A stretch of DNA of 10,484 bases from Mariniphaga sp. (GTDB taxonomy: Bacteria > Bacteroidota > Bacteroidia > Bacteroidales > Prolixibacteraceae): contig JANYLE010000337.1 of NCBI GenBank assembly GCA_025363795.1, positions 1 to 10,484 on the forward strand, given 5' to 3'. The position numbers and the translations under genes were made by a program. Positions 1-6,968 of the stretch are shown here, one piece after another. Position 1 is the stretch's first letter; each line of letters starts with the position of its first letter. The notes beneath the pieces are model-generated. The model had not been told where the DNA came from and ran no database searches. It saw nothing but the letters and a program-made list of their open reading frames with translations.

Positions 1-527
1 ATCATGCGGTAATAGTCTAAATCTTATTAAAACAATTTGGTAACAGGGCCATTTGTCAATATCACGATACAAGCTTTTGAATGTTGCCTTCCGCATGGAA
101 AGATGGGAATCAAAATCCAATTATAACTAATTCAAAGAATCTCAACTCACCGTTTAGGTGGCGTATTTTGGCAGCAAATTAATTTTAGATTTTGCCGTAA
201 GCGACAGTAAATTTTTCTTTTAAGAATAATTACATTGTTTATTGAAACGTCAATTCAATAAATCATTGTCGACAGCATGTATTAAAGAATAAGTAGTTAT
301 GAAATAAAATTTACGAAATAATTTCCTTTACAAATTAAATTTTTGTATATTTATTGCAAATCAATTTAACACCTTAATACTATTAAAAACCTTTTATTCC
401 CTTGGTCATGACAAGCTCTTAGGATCTGCAACGTACAGCATACTCGTCAAAAATCTGCATTTTATTGGGAAACCGGCCATTCAAAATTTTGGTCAGATTC
501 AATGTTTTATTTCAATTACAATAAGTC
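1..527. other. A+T-rich non-coding region upstream of the export operon
   Basis: No convincing gene is seen. The only open stretch touching the window edge is on the minus strand (from an ATG at 96 down to base 1, 32 codons); it shows no recognisable motif and I do not call it. A short hairpin, CACC-GTTTA-GGTG, lies near 147-160. A weak Bacteroidota-like promoter candidate lies at 322-353. No TolC-type outer-membrane gene, which would complete the exporter, is present here. Confidence 0.6.
322..353 (+). promoter_or_regulatory. weak candidate promoter for the hlyD-PCAT operon
   Basis: TTTC (322-325), 20 nt, TATATTTA (346-353). This differs by one base in each box from the Bacteroidota consensus TTTG / TAnnTTTG and has the same 20-nt spacer as the much better promoter of the integrase gene in this window. 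If used, it would leave a leader of roughly 170 nt before the ATG at 528. Two mismatches in A+T-rich DNA make this a tentative call. Confidence 0.25.
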
Positions 528-1679
528 ATGAAACAGTTTTTCCCACCAGAAATAATCCAAAACAGTGCTGAAAATTATTTTATTGAGCATCACTCGACAA
601 GTAGGGTTGTATATCTTTTTTTGCTGTTGATCCTGTTTATTTCTTTATTTCTACTGCCAATAATAACGGTTGATATTACTTCCCAGAGTAATGGTGTGAT
701 CCGTTCCCGCTACGACGATAATATTCTTCTGCCTGCTGTTTACGGAGAAGTTATACGCGCAAATATTTTTGAAAACGCAACTGTAAAACAGGGTGATACC
801 CTTCTTGTGATTAACACCCAAAAGACCGATGAACAGATTAACTTTTATAAACTTCAGATAGCGGAAGATACCATTCGTCTCAACGATCTTGATTTGCTGC
901 TGAATAGTGCTAATCCTCAATTAAAATCAACGCTATACAGACAGGAAAATATAGGTTTCATGGGAAAATTAGATGAACAGAAAATCAAAATGTCACAGGT
1001 CGACAAAGAATTCACGCTTGCAGAAACTTTGTACAATAAAAAAGTGATTCCTAAAATGGAATATGAAGAGAAAAAGAACAATCACGAATATGAAATAAGC
1101 CGTTATAACAACATCTGCGAACAGCAAAAATTGACCTGGCAAACAAGATATACGGAACTAAGATTAAAAACGGAGGAGTTAAAGTCAAACATGGAGCAAC
1201 TGCAACGCGATAAACATCAATATGTCATAACTGCTCCTATCTCCGGCACAATCACTGCTTACTCAGGGATTATGGAAGGCAATTTCATCGTCCCAAACCA
1301 GCAGATTGCACGTATTTCACCCGACAACGCATTGCTGATCGAGTGCTACATCAGCCCATCTGATATCGGGCTGATCCGTCAGAATATGGATGTCAGTTTC
1401 CAGATTCATTCTTTCAATTACAATCAGTGGGGTTTGGGTACGGGAAAAGTAACCGAATTATCAAATAACGTAATCAACATCAATAATCAACCTTACTTCA
1501 AGGTCAGGTGCAGTCTTGGTCAGAACTATCTTTCTTTGAAGAACGGGTACAAAGGATATCTTAAAAAAGGGATGACGCTAACTGGACGTTTTATGATCAC
1601 GAAACGCAGTCTGTTCCAGTTACTCTACGACAAAACCGACGATTGGCTTAACCCTAAAATTACTAAAGATGAACGTTAA
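528..1679 (+). CDS. HlyD-family membrane fusion protein of a peptide exporter
   Basis: Periplasmic adaptor that links an inner-membrane ABC exporter to an outer-membrane channel. The 383-residue protein has a cytoplasmic N-tail, one membrane segment at about 27-48 (VVYLFLLLILFISLFLLPII), and a half lipoyl/barrel-sandwich segment at about 55-97 (GVIRS..., GEVIRANIFENATVKQGDTL). A long charged alpha-helical hairpin (about 100-228) rich in K, E and Q follows, then the second lipoyl half (ITAPISGTITAYSGIMEGNF, about 234-253) and a beta-barrel domain with PSDIGLIRQNMDVSFQIHSF. Length and order are normal for bacteriocin-type HlyD/LcnD-like adaptors. Its last 11 nt overlap the start of the downstream transporter gene, indicating translational coupling in one operon. 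Start chosen at the first ATG (528), directly before the predicted N-tail. No TolC homologue is visible in the window. Confidence 0.93.
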   Translation: MKQFFPPEIIQNSAENYFIEHHSTSRVVYLFLLLILFISLFLLPIITVDITSQSNGVIRSRYDDNILLPAVYGEVIRANIFENATVKQGDTLLVINTQKTDEQINFYKLQIAEDTIRLNDLDLLLNSANPQLKSTLYRQENIGFMGKLDEQKIKMSQVDKEFTLAETLYNKKVIPKMEYEEKKNNHEYEISRYNNICEQQKLTWQTRYTELRLKTEELKSNMEQLQRDKHQYVITAPISGTITAYSGIMEGNFIVPNQQIARISPDNALLIECYISPSDIGLIRQNMDVSFQIHSFNYNQWGLGTGKVTELSNNVININNQPYFKVRCSLGQNYLSLKNGYKGYLKKGMTLTGRFMITKRSLFQLLYDKTDDWLNPKITKDER

Positions 1680-3849
1680 GGTTAAACAACACGACATCAC
1701 TGATTGCGGGGCAGCATGCCTTGCTTCAATTGCGGCGCATTACAACCTTGGAATCCCGGTTTCACGAATCCGGCAGATTGCTGGAACTGATCAGAAGGGG
1801 ACCAATGCGTGGGGAATGGTAAAAGCGGCCGAGAAAATGGGTTTCTCTGCCAAAGGGGTTAAAGGAAATATTGAGGCACTATCCAATGTTCAGCTCCCGG
1901 CCATTGCCCATGTTATCGTGAAAAAAATTCTGCAGCATTACATTGTGCTGTTCCGTATCAAAGATGGAAGCGCAGAATATATGGATCCCGCCGATGGCAT
2001 CATGCACAAGGTGACATTGGAAGCATTTGCCGAAATGTGGAGCGGTGTGTTGATATTGCTGGCACCCGACAATGATTTTGTTCCCCGCAATGAAAAGATT
2101 TCGAACATTCAGCGCTTCCTGTTTTTGTTAAAACCACACCGCAGTATATTGGTACAATCGCTGTTTGGTGCAATTATTTACACCGTATTAGGACTTTCCG
2201 TTTCTATTTACATCCAGAAAATTACCGACTATGTGTTGGTTGATCACAACATGAAACTTCTCAACCTGTTAAGTGTCGGAATGATAACGATTTTAATAAT
2301 TCAACTGTATATCAGTACCGTAAAAAGTGTGTTTATCATGAAAACCGGGCAGAAGATCGATCTAAGATTGATACTTGGGTATTATAAGCACCTGCTTACA
2401 TTGCCGCAACGTTTTTTCGACACGATGCGAGTGGGTGAAATTATCTCAAGGATCAACGACGCCGTAAAAATCAGGGCTTTTATAAACGACACTGCCATAT
2501 CGTTGCTAGTCAATCTGTTTATTGTTTTCTTTTCGTTTGCATTGATGTTCCTGTACAGTTGGAAACTTGCGCTGATCATTTTGACCATCATCCCGTTTTA
2601 TGCGATTGTCTACAGCATTACAAACAGGCTGAACAAGAAACGTGAACGAAAATTAATGGAACATTCAGCCGAACTGGAAAGCCAGTTGGTAGAATCACTG
2701 AATTCGGTAAGGACAATAAAAGAGTTTGGCCTTGAATCGTATTCGAATATGAAAACGGAACTGCGGTTCGTCGAACTGCTACGGACGGTATACAAATCGG
2801 GGCTTAATGCAATATTTACTGGTACAAGTACTGAAACGCTGAGTCGTTTATACACCATCATACTCCTTTGGATTGGCTGTTATTTTGTGGTAGACAATAC
2901 CATTACACCAGGTGAACTGCTTTCGTTTTATGCGATATTGGGATATTTCACTGCCCCGGCAGCCAGCCTTATCGGGATGAACAAATCAATACAAAATGCG
3001 CTGATTGCCGCCGACCGGCTTTTCGAGATCATGGATCTTGAGTGCGAAGAGGAGGAGAATAAGATGGATTTATCTCCTGACAAGGCCGGGGAGATCATTT
3101 TCAACAAAATCTCCTTTAGCTACGGAACACGAACTGATGTATTCGATAAGTTTAGTCTCACGATTGGAAAAGGACAAATCACTGCCATCATCGGTGAAAG
3201 TGGTTCCGGTAAAACGACACTGATTGCACTAATGCAGAAGCTCTATCCGTTAAATGAAGGTGCTATTTCAATCGGAGGCTATAACATTGCCCATATCACT
3301 TCCGGAAGTCTCAGGAGCATTGTGGGAGTTGTGCCCCAAAAACTTGATCTGTTTGCCGGAAATATTGTTGATAATATTGCAGTTGGAGAATTTCACCCAA
3401 ATATTGAGCGCATCATCGAAATATGCAAGTCATTAGGTATGCTTGGTTTTATTGAAAAAATGCCGGGAGGACTTAATGCATATATTGGCGAGCATGGCGC
3501 GACACTTTCGGGTGGTCAAAAGCAAAGGATTGCTATAGCAAGGGCGCTATACCGAAACCCTGAAATTCTTGTGTTCGATGAAGCCACCTCATCGCTTGAT
3601 TCAGAGTCGGAATACTTTGTTCAGGAGACAATTAACAAGATGAAAGCCGAAGGGAAAACAGTGATTGTTATTGCCCATCGCCTGAGTACAGTTGTAAATG
3701 CAGATAAAATCACCGTACTCGAAAACGGTCAGTTGATCGAGGAGGGAAGCCATGCGCATTTATGGGAAACGAAAGGGAAGTATTTTCAGATGTGGCAAAA
3801 ACAACTTCCACTAATCCGCAACCTGCACCATCAAAATTTACTAACCTAA
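1669..3849 (+). CDS. peptidase C39-containing ABC transporter (PCAT), bacteriocin processing and export
   Basis: Bifunctional inner-membrane protein that cleaves double-glycine leaders and exports the released peptide. Of 726 residues, 1-130 form a C39 papain-like protease. Visible residues are oxyanion Gln7, catalytic Cys13 in DITDCGAACL, His90 in LQHYIVLF and Asp106 in MDPADG, so the protease looks active. Residues about 155-440 form the multi-helix ABC membrane domain. The ATPase follows: Walker A GESGSGKTT (509-517), Q-loop Gln557, signature LSGGQKQR (613-620), Walker B ILVFDEAT (633-640, Glu638) and H-loop His670. All catalytic elements are intact and length is typical. The ATG at 1669 overlaps the end of the hlyD-type gene by 11 nt. 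Three GG-leader peptides encoded downstream are the obvious substrates (inference). Confidence 0.96.
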   Translation: MNVKVKQHDITDCGAACLASIAAHYNLGIPVSRIRQIAGTDQKGTNAWGMVKAAEKMGFSAKGVKGNIEALSNVQLPAIAHVIVKKILQHYIVLFRIKDGSAEYMDPADGIMHKVTLEAFAEMWSGVLILLAPDNDFVPRNEKISNIQRFLFLLKPHRSILVQSLFGAIIYTVLGLSVSIYIQKITDYVLVDHNMKLLNLLSVGMITILIIQLYISTVKSVFIMKTGQKIDLRLILGYYKHLLTLPQRFFDTMRVGEIISRINDAVKIRAFINDTAISLLVNLFIVFFSFALMFLYSWKLALIILTIIPFYAIVYSITNRLNKKRERKLMEHSAELESQLVESLNSVRTIKEFGLESYSNMKTELRFVELLRTVYKSGLNAIFTGTSTETLSRLYTIILLWIGCYFVVDNTITPGELLSFYAILGYFTAPAASLIGMNKSIQNALIAADRLFEIMDLECEEEENKMDLSPDKAGEIIFNKISFSYGTRTDVFDKFSLTIGKGQITAIIGESGSGKTTLIALMQKLYPLNEGAISIGGYNIAHITSGSLRSIVGVVPQKLDLFAGNIVDNIAVGEFHPNIERIIEICKSLGMLGFIEKMPGGLNAYIGEHGATLSGGQKQRIAIARALYRNPEILVFDEATSSLDSESEYFVQETINKMKAEGKTVIVIAHRLSTVVNADKITVLENGQLIEEGSHAHLWETKGKYFQMWQKQLPLIRNLHHQNLLT

Positions 3850-3862
3850 ATATATAACAGCC

Positions 3863-4186
3863 ATGAAGATGATACACCAATTGGAAAGGATCAAGAAGAT
3901 AAACCGGATGATCAAATCGGCTAATACAGGTTCACCAAAAGAATTTGCCGGAGAGCTGGGTATAAGTGAAAGCCACTTTTATCGTTATATCGAAGAACTC
4001 CAGGAAATGGGTATCCCCATTCAATACAGCCGTGCACGAAAAACTTATTATTATGAAAACAATACTGAGCTTTCACTTAGCTACTCTTTAAAATTAATCT
4101 CCGAATACGGGACAAAAGAAATAATTGGCGGATGTGAAATATTCCCTTCACTGCTTTTTTATGAGAGTGGACTCATGTTCCTTTGA
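3863..4186 (+). CDS. small HTH-domain regulator of the bacteriocin-like locus
   Basis: A 107-residue protein starting 13 nt after the transporter gene, probably in the same transcript. Residues about 5-70 look like an HTH_11/DeoR-type winged helix: QLERIKKINRMIKSANTG, then PKEFAGELGISESHFYRYIE as helix-turn-helix, then a wing with IQYSRARKTYYYE. Small proteins of this kind are common beside peptidase-ABC transporters in Bacteroidota; their targets are not established. The tail (about 71-107) is not HTH; it contains KEIIGGC followed by a hydrophobic end, which resembles a double-glycine leader junction. The stop codon lies inside an inverted repeat (4182-4210), which may be an autoregulatory site. 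DNA binding is well supported; its role as repressor or activator of the peptides is inference. Confidence 0.8.
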   Translation: MKMIHQLERIKKINRMIKSANTGSPKEFAGELGISESHFYRYIEELQEMGIPIQYSRARKTYYYENNTELSLSYSLKLISEYGTKEIIGGCEIFPSLLFYESGLMFL

Positions 4187-4210
4187 TACCGTAACGTTAC
4201 GCGTGTCAAA
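4182..4210. promoter_or_regulatory. inverted repeat overlapping the regulator stop codon, possible operator or attenuator
   Basis: Perfect 12-bp palindrome CGTAACGTTACG at 4190-4201, flanked by TTTGATAC (4182-4189) and GTGTCAAA (4203-4210). These flanks are complementary apart from one T/G pair, with C4202 bulged out. As DNA it could be an operator; as RNA it could fold into a long hairpin. No T-run follows, so it is not a classical terminator. It lies between the HTH gene and the first peptide gene. Confidence 0.45.
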
Positions 4211-4272
4211 CCTTGTAGCACGATAAAGAATGCAGGGATTAATTTTATTGAAATTTTTAATAAACATGAATC

Positions 4273-4404
4273 ATGAAAGAGTTAAATGAAATTGAGTTGA
4301 GAGAGCTGGACGGTGGAATGATTTTCGATACCACTTGGTTCGCATGTCGAATTTGTGAATTTTTGGCTGGTTTTGAAGAGGGTTACGATGCAAACAAACG
4401 TTAA
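4273..4404 (+). CDS. double-glycine leader peptide 1 (bacteriocin-like precursor with CxxC)
   Basis: A 43-residue product. The leader MKELNEIELRELDGG ends in GG at 14-15, with Leu at -12, -7 and -4 relative to the cut, the pattern recognised by C39 peptidases. The predicted core is 28 residues (16-43). It begins MIFDTTWF, has a CRIC motif (Cys25 and Cys28) and a GFEEG GxxxG motif at 33-37, and ends YDANKR. The core is net acidic, unlike most classical bacteriocins. The start at 4273 gives the leader; an out-of-frame ATG lies at 4266. It sits 86 nt after the HTH gene and 10 nt before peptide gene 2. No homologue is recognised by name. The leader and the transporter context support a secreted peptide; antibacterial activity is inferred. 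Confidence 0.8.
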   Translation: MKELNEIELRELDGGMIFDTTWFACRICEFLAGFEEGYDANKR

Positions 4405-4414
4405 TCTCAATATT

Positions 4415-4552
4415 ATGAAAAATTTAATTGAATTAACAAGAGAAGAGGCAACCCAAATTGAAGGTGGAAGTATTCATGATGTTGGATATGCAATCGGTGC
4501 GTTGTGCGCAAATGTTGTAGACTTTGTACAAGGATTATGGTCACGTTTTTAA
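4415..4552 (+). CDS. double-glycine leader peptide 2 (bacteriocin-like precursor)
   Basis: A 45-residue product. The ATG at 4415 is preferred because it yields a normal leader, MKNLIELTREEATQIEGG (18 residues, Leu -12, Ala -7, Ile -4). In-frame codons further upstream overlap peptide gene 1 and would add 20 unlikely residues. The predicted core of 27 residues (19-45) starts SIHDVGYAIGALC, contains GxxxG at 24-28 (GYAIG) and one Cys (31), and ends in VDFVQGLWSRF, an amphipathic-looking, aromatic-rich tail. It lies between two other GG-leader peptide genes downstream of the matching C39 transporter. It could act alone or as part of a multi-peptide bacteriocin; a signalling peptide is the main alternative. 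Confidence 0.85.
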   Translation: MKNLIELTREEATQIEGGSIHDVGYAIGALCANVVDFVQGLWSRF

Positions 4553-4576
4553 AAATAATCATTTAACACAATTACA

Positions 4577-4729
4577 ATGAAAAATAACACAATGATTTCT
4601 TTAGACATTGCATCACTAAAAGAAATAAATGGTGGAAATCAAGCATCCTACGAGGCTGGCCAAGCGGTTGGTGAGTTTATTCGAAAATGGGCACTAGTTA
4701 TCACTCTATTCACATTTGCGGCGTTGTAA
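4577..4729 (+). CDS. double-glycine leader peptide 3 (bacteriocin-like precursor)
   Basis: A 50-residue product. The leader MKNNTMISLDIASLKEINGG (20 residues) has Leu at -12, Leu at -7, Ile at -4 and GG at the cut. The 30-residue core (21-50) starts NQASYEAGQAVGEF, with GxxxG at 28-32 (GQAVG), and ends with a hydrophobic stretch (ALVITLFTFAAL) long enough to dip into a membrane. There is no Cys. It is the last of three peptide genes, 24 nt after peptide gene 2, and a strong terminator begins 7 nt after its stop codon, so the three genes likely end one transcript. The core design (small-residue helix followed by a hydrophobic tail) fits a pore-forming peptide; this is inference. Confidence 0.82.
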   Translation: MKNNTMISLDIASLKEINGGNQASYEAGQAVGEFIRKWALVITLFTFAAL

Positions 4730-4735
4730 ATATTT

Positions 4736-4774
4736 ATGAGGCTGTCCTTATTTTTGAGACAGCCTCATCTTTTA
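4736..4774 (+). terminator. intrinsic terminator after the peptide genes
   Basis: Perfect 11-bp stem ATGAGGCTGTC (4736-4746) / GACAGCCTCAT (4758-4768), 11-nt loop, then CTTTTA. It starts 7 nt after the stop of peptide gene 3 and separates the peptide genes from the CPBP genes. Confidence 0.8.
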
Positions 4775-4849
4775 TAGTGTACAAATTTACAAATCATTAT
4801 TTACAAGTCAATTACGCAAGAACTTATTAACCTTATCTGATTAAGTACA

Positions 4850-5527
4850 ATGCTAAGAGATTTTTATTTCTTTTTTATAAATCCTCAAGTAGGTGAATTT
4901 CCAATATATTTAAATCTCAACAAATCCATATTGCTGATTACGAAGATGATATTATTCTATTATGGATTGGCGTTATTGACTATGGCTTTGTTCCTACCAA
5001 TTTTAAAATACTTGGATTTATTTCCACAAAAGGGCTTAAGATTATCGCAAATACCACTATCGTTCAAGTTGATTTTTTTTGTTCCAATTATTGAAGAAAC
5101 TGTTTTTAGACTTTCACTAAAATTTTCGAAGCAAAATATCTTTCTGTCATTAGCTGCTTTACAATTTATACTTCTTTATCACACATACAGCCTGTTTGTC
5201 CTTATTATCATTTCATTAACGACTGCGTTGATACCTTATATGAGACTGATTCCCGAAACCTTTTATTCAAGATTAGGTTTAATCTGGAAGAATTACTTTC
5301 CTCTGGTTTATTACGGCTTGGCTTTATGTTTTGGATTGGTACATCTGTCAAATTTTCAAAACTTAAGAATAGCACACTACCTTCTATTCCCTTTGATTGT
5401 TTCAAACCAAATTATTATGGGATTGATTTTCGGCTATGTCAGGGTCACTTTTAAGAATGGGTTTATTTATAGCATTTTGCTACACTTTCTAATCAATCTC
5501 CCATTTTTTTGGATTGCACATCTCTGA
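4850..5527 (+). CDS. CPBP (Abi) family membrane protein 1, probable bacteriocin immunity protein
   Basis: A 225-residue, very hydrophobic protein with about six predicted membrane segments. It carries the complete CPBP/Abi glutamic-type intramembrane protease signature: EETVFR (82-87), FGLVH (161-165) and HFLIN (212-216). Family members include Rce1-like CAAX proteases and bacterial proteins that give self-immunity to class IIb bacteriocins. Position directly after three GG-leader peptide genes makes immunity the favoured role; peptide modification or turnover is an alternative. A terminator lies between it and the peptides, so it probably has its own promoter, which I could not identify in 4775-4849. 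It is a paralogue of the next gene (same motifs, shared HL-NF and GFIY segments). The sequence is strikingly A+T-rich compared with the transporter genes. Confidence 0.88.
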   Translation: MLRDFYFFFINPQVGEFPIYLNLNKSILLITKMILFYYGLALLTMALFLPILKYLDLFPQKGLRLSQIPLSFKLIFFVPIIEETVFRLSLKFSKQNIFLSLAALQFILLYHTYSLFVLIIISLTTALIPYMRLIPETFYSRLGLIWKNYFPLVYYGLALCFGLVHLSNFQNLRIAHYLLFPLIVSNQIIMGLIFGYVRVTFKNGFIYSILLHFLINLPFFWIAHL

Positions 5528-5580
5528 TAATAAATTGCATTTATATTCCAGACATGAATAATATATACAATTAATCAACT

Positions 5581-6336
5581 ATGAAAGACTATTTTAAATA
5601 TATCAAGAACCCCATCCCCTTAGAAAAGAATGAAAGGTTTACTTTAAATATCTATTTAAAAACCATATTGTTATGTTTAATTTTATCTTATTCAGCATCC
5701 GTTTTCAAGATACTTTTGAAGATTTTTGATTTGTTACCTGAATACAGAAATCCGGAAGTAAATTCAATCATTTTATTTTTTGGAGTAGCAGCTTTTTTGC
5801 CACTAATTGAAGAAATACTACTTAGACTAAATCTCAAAATATCAAAACTAAATATTGCTGTTTTTTTTTCTGTCCTGGCAGCATTAACTATCAAACTAAT
5901 TTTTCTTCGTGGAATTCAGGTTTATATCTACCTTGTCGCAATCCCTATTTTTGCACCAATCTATTATATCATAAACAGATCAAATCTCCCATTACATAAG
6001 ATTGAAATATTCTGGAGATCACATTTTAAATATATATTCCACTTCTCTGCAATTGCATTCGGAATGCTGCATCTTTTCAATTTTGAAACAATTAAATGGT
6101 GGATGATTGTTATTTCACCACTTTTAATAGCGCCTCAAATTATCGTTGGATATATATTGGGGTACATCCGGATGAAACACGGTTTTATCTACTGTTGGCT
6201 TATTCATTCAACAATAAACCTCTTTGTTGTAATGCTTGCTATTCACAAGGGAATAATAGTCGTTTTAATACTTTTCATTATATTGATAATCATCAACTAT
6301 TTTATTAAAAAAATGGGAAAAATCATCTACAATTGA
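5581..6336 (+). CDS. CPBP (Abi) family membrane protein 2, probable bacteriocin immunity protein
   Basis: A 251-residue multi-spanning membrane protein, paralogous to the gene 53 nt upstream. The CPBP motifs are complete: EEILLR (77-82), FGMLH (160-164) and HSTIN (209-213). It also shares HLFNF and KHGFIY with protein 1 (HLSNF, KNGFIY). Compared with protein 1 it has a C-terminal extension of about 25 residues with an extra hydrophobic helix and a lysine-containing end (FIKKMGKIIY). It lies in a likely two-gene operon with protein 1. Two diverged immunity-type proteins may match different peptides or peptide combinations from this locus; this is inference. Intact catalytic residues mean that proteolytic function is possible. 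Confidence 0.87.
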   Translation: MKDYFKYIKNPIPLEKNERFTLNIYLKTILLCLILSYSASVFKILLKIFDLLPEYRNPEVNSIILFFGVAAFLPLIEEILLRLNLKISKLNIAVFFSVLAALTIKLIFLRGIQVYIYLVAIPIFAPIYYIINRSNLPLHKIEIFWRSHFKYIFHFSAIAFGMLHLFNFETIKWWMIVISPLLIAPQIIVGYILGYIRMKHGFIYCWLIHSTINLFVVMLAIHKGIIVVLILFIILIIINYFIKKMGKIIYN

Positions 6337-6366
6337 AATTACTGCTAATCAATCAATTTTAAATCA

Positions 6367-6626
6367 ATGGACGAAAAAAAAATGAAATTGTCGAAATATT
6401 TGCTGGTGAGTATTATCAGACCTCAAAGATTAAATATTTACTGGAAGCAAATGGAATATAGGCATTTATAGAAAACAAATTTCTGATGAAATTGCCCCAT
6501 GAATATAGTATTCAGGTGATATTGGACCTGTGGAAGTGGTAATTATTCGCTCATTCGTAAGTATCTGACGATGCATGGAACAAAGGAAAAATATTGCTTA
6601 ATATTTCATTACATATTGTATTTTAG
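6367..6626 (+). pseudogene. decayed DUF2007-like (putative signal-transducing) small protein gene
   Basis: Read across frames, the DNA spells a DUF2007-like protein: NEIVEIFAGEYYQTSKIKYL, LLEANGI, then AFIENKFLMKLPHEYS, GPVEVVIIRSF and SDDAWNKGKILL. DUF2007 proteins are small domains of unknown role, often written as XEIVEVFAG...LLENAGIEAF...GxVxVVV...D-x-KA-IL. Lesions seen: the ATG at 6367 runs into a nine-A tract (6374-6382) that puts it in the wrong frame; a TAG at 6459-6461 stands exactly where GIEAF would have Glu; a frame change occurs near 6500-6515; and a compensating change occurs near 6550-6565. Multiple independent lesions argue for decay, not sequencing error. The family assignment rests on remembered family patterns and is moderate. 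Confidence 0.5.
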
Positions 6627-6788
6627 TCAATCACAATTTCCCAATAGTAGCGGTTTTTGCAGTAGAAAGTCACAAGGGAATATTGTAGAGGAGTCAGATA
6701 CGTCAGAAGAAAATAAGTTATCTATTAAACAGGCGTAGTTACATCGTTTCTACCCGTATTTCCAATTCACTTAATAAGTTTCCCTTTT

Positions 6789-6968
6789 TTACAAAATCTT
6801 ATTAGTACTAAAAATTCCTCCAACCCTTAAAATACCGGGTGCTGCTTCCCAAGTTTGCCTGCAATCGGCAGTTGATAATTCCATGTTGAAAGTAAGGTTG
6901 ACATCTGGCGTATATCGTATATCTATAAGAGGGTGCTGCACCCCGGCTCCAATAAAAGAGCCGCCCCA
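6789..6968 (-). pseudogene. possible C-terminal remnant of an unidentified protein (minus strand)
   Basis: On the minus strand a frame is open from about 6968 to a TAA at 6789-6791, reading GAGVQHPLIDIRYTPDV, then FNMELSTADCRQTWEAAPGI and LRVGGIFSTNKIL. It has few A+T-biased codons and a plausible protein composition, but no start, no recognised family, and its upstream side runs straight into a terminator hairpin (6955-6986). It could be the tail of a truncated gene or a chance ORF. Confidence 0.25.

Noticed and set aside
1..96. Minus-strand ORF open to the window edge (MRKATFKSLYRD...)
   Set aside because: Only 32 codons with no recognisable family; cannot be judged without the sequence to the left.
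4749..4756. TATTTTTG, a match to the -7 consensus TAnnTTTG, as a promoter for the CPBP genes
   Set aside because: It sits in the loop and stem edge of a terminator, and there is no TTTG at the right distance upstream.
6571..6738. Plus-strand ORF of 55 codons starting MHGTKEKYCL and ending ENKLSIKQA
   Set aside because: It overlaps the tail of the DUF2007-like relic in another frame, has no recognised motif and lies in decayed DNA. The charged C-terminal half (NIVEESDTSEENK) looks somewhat protein-like, so it is not fully excluded.
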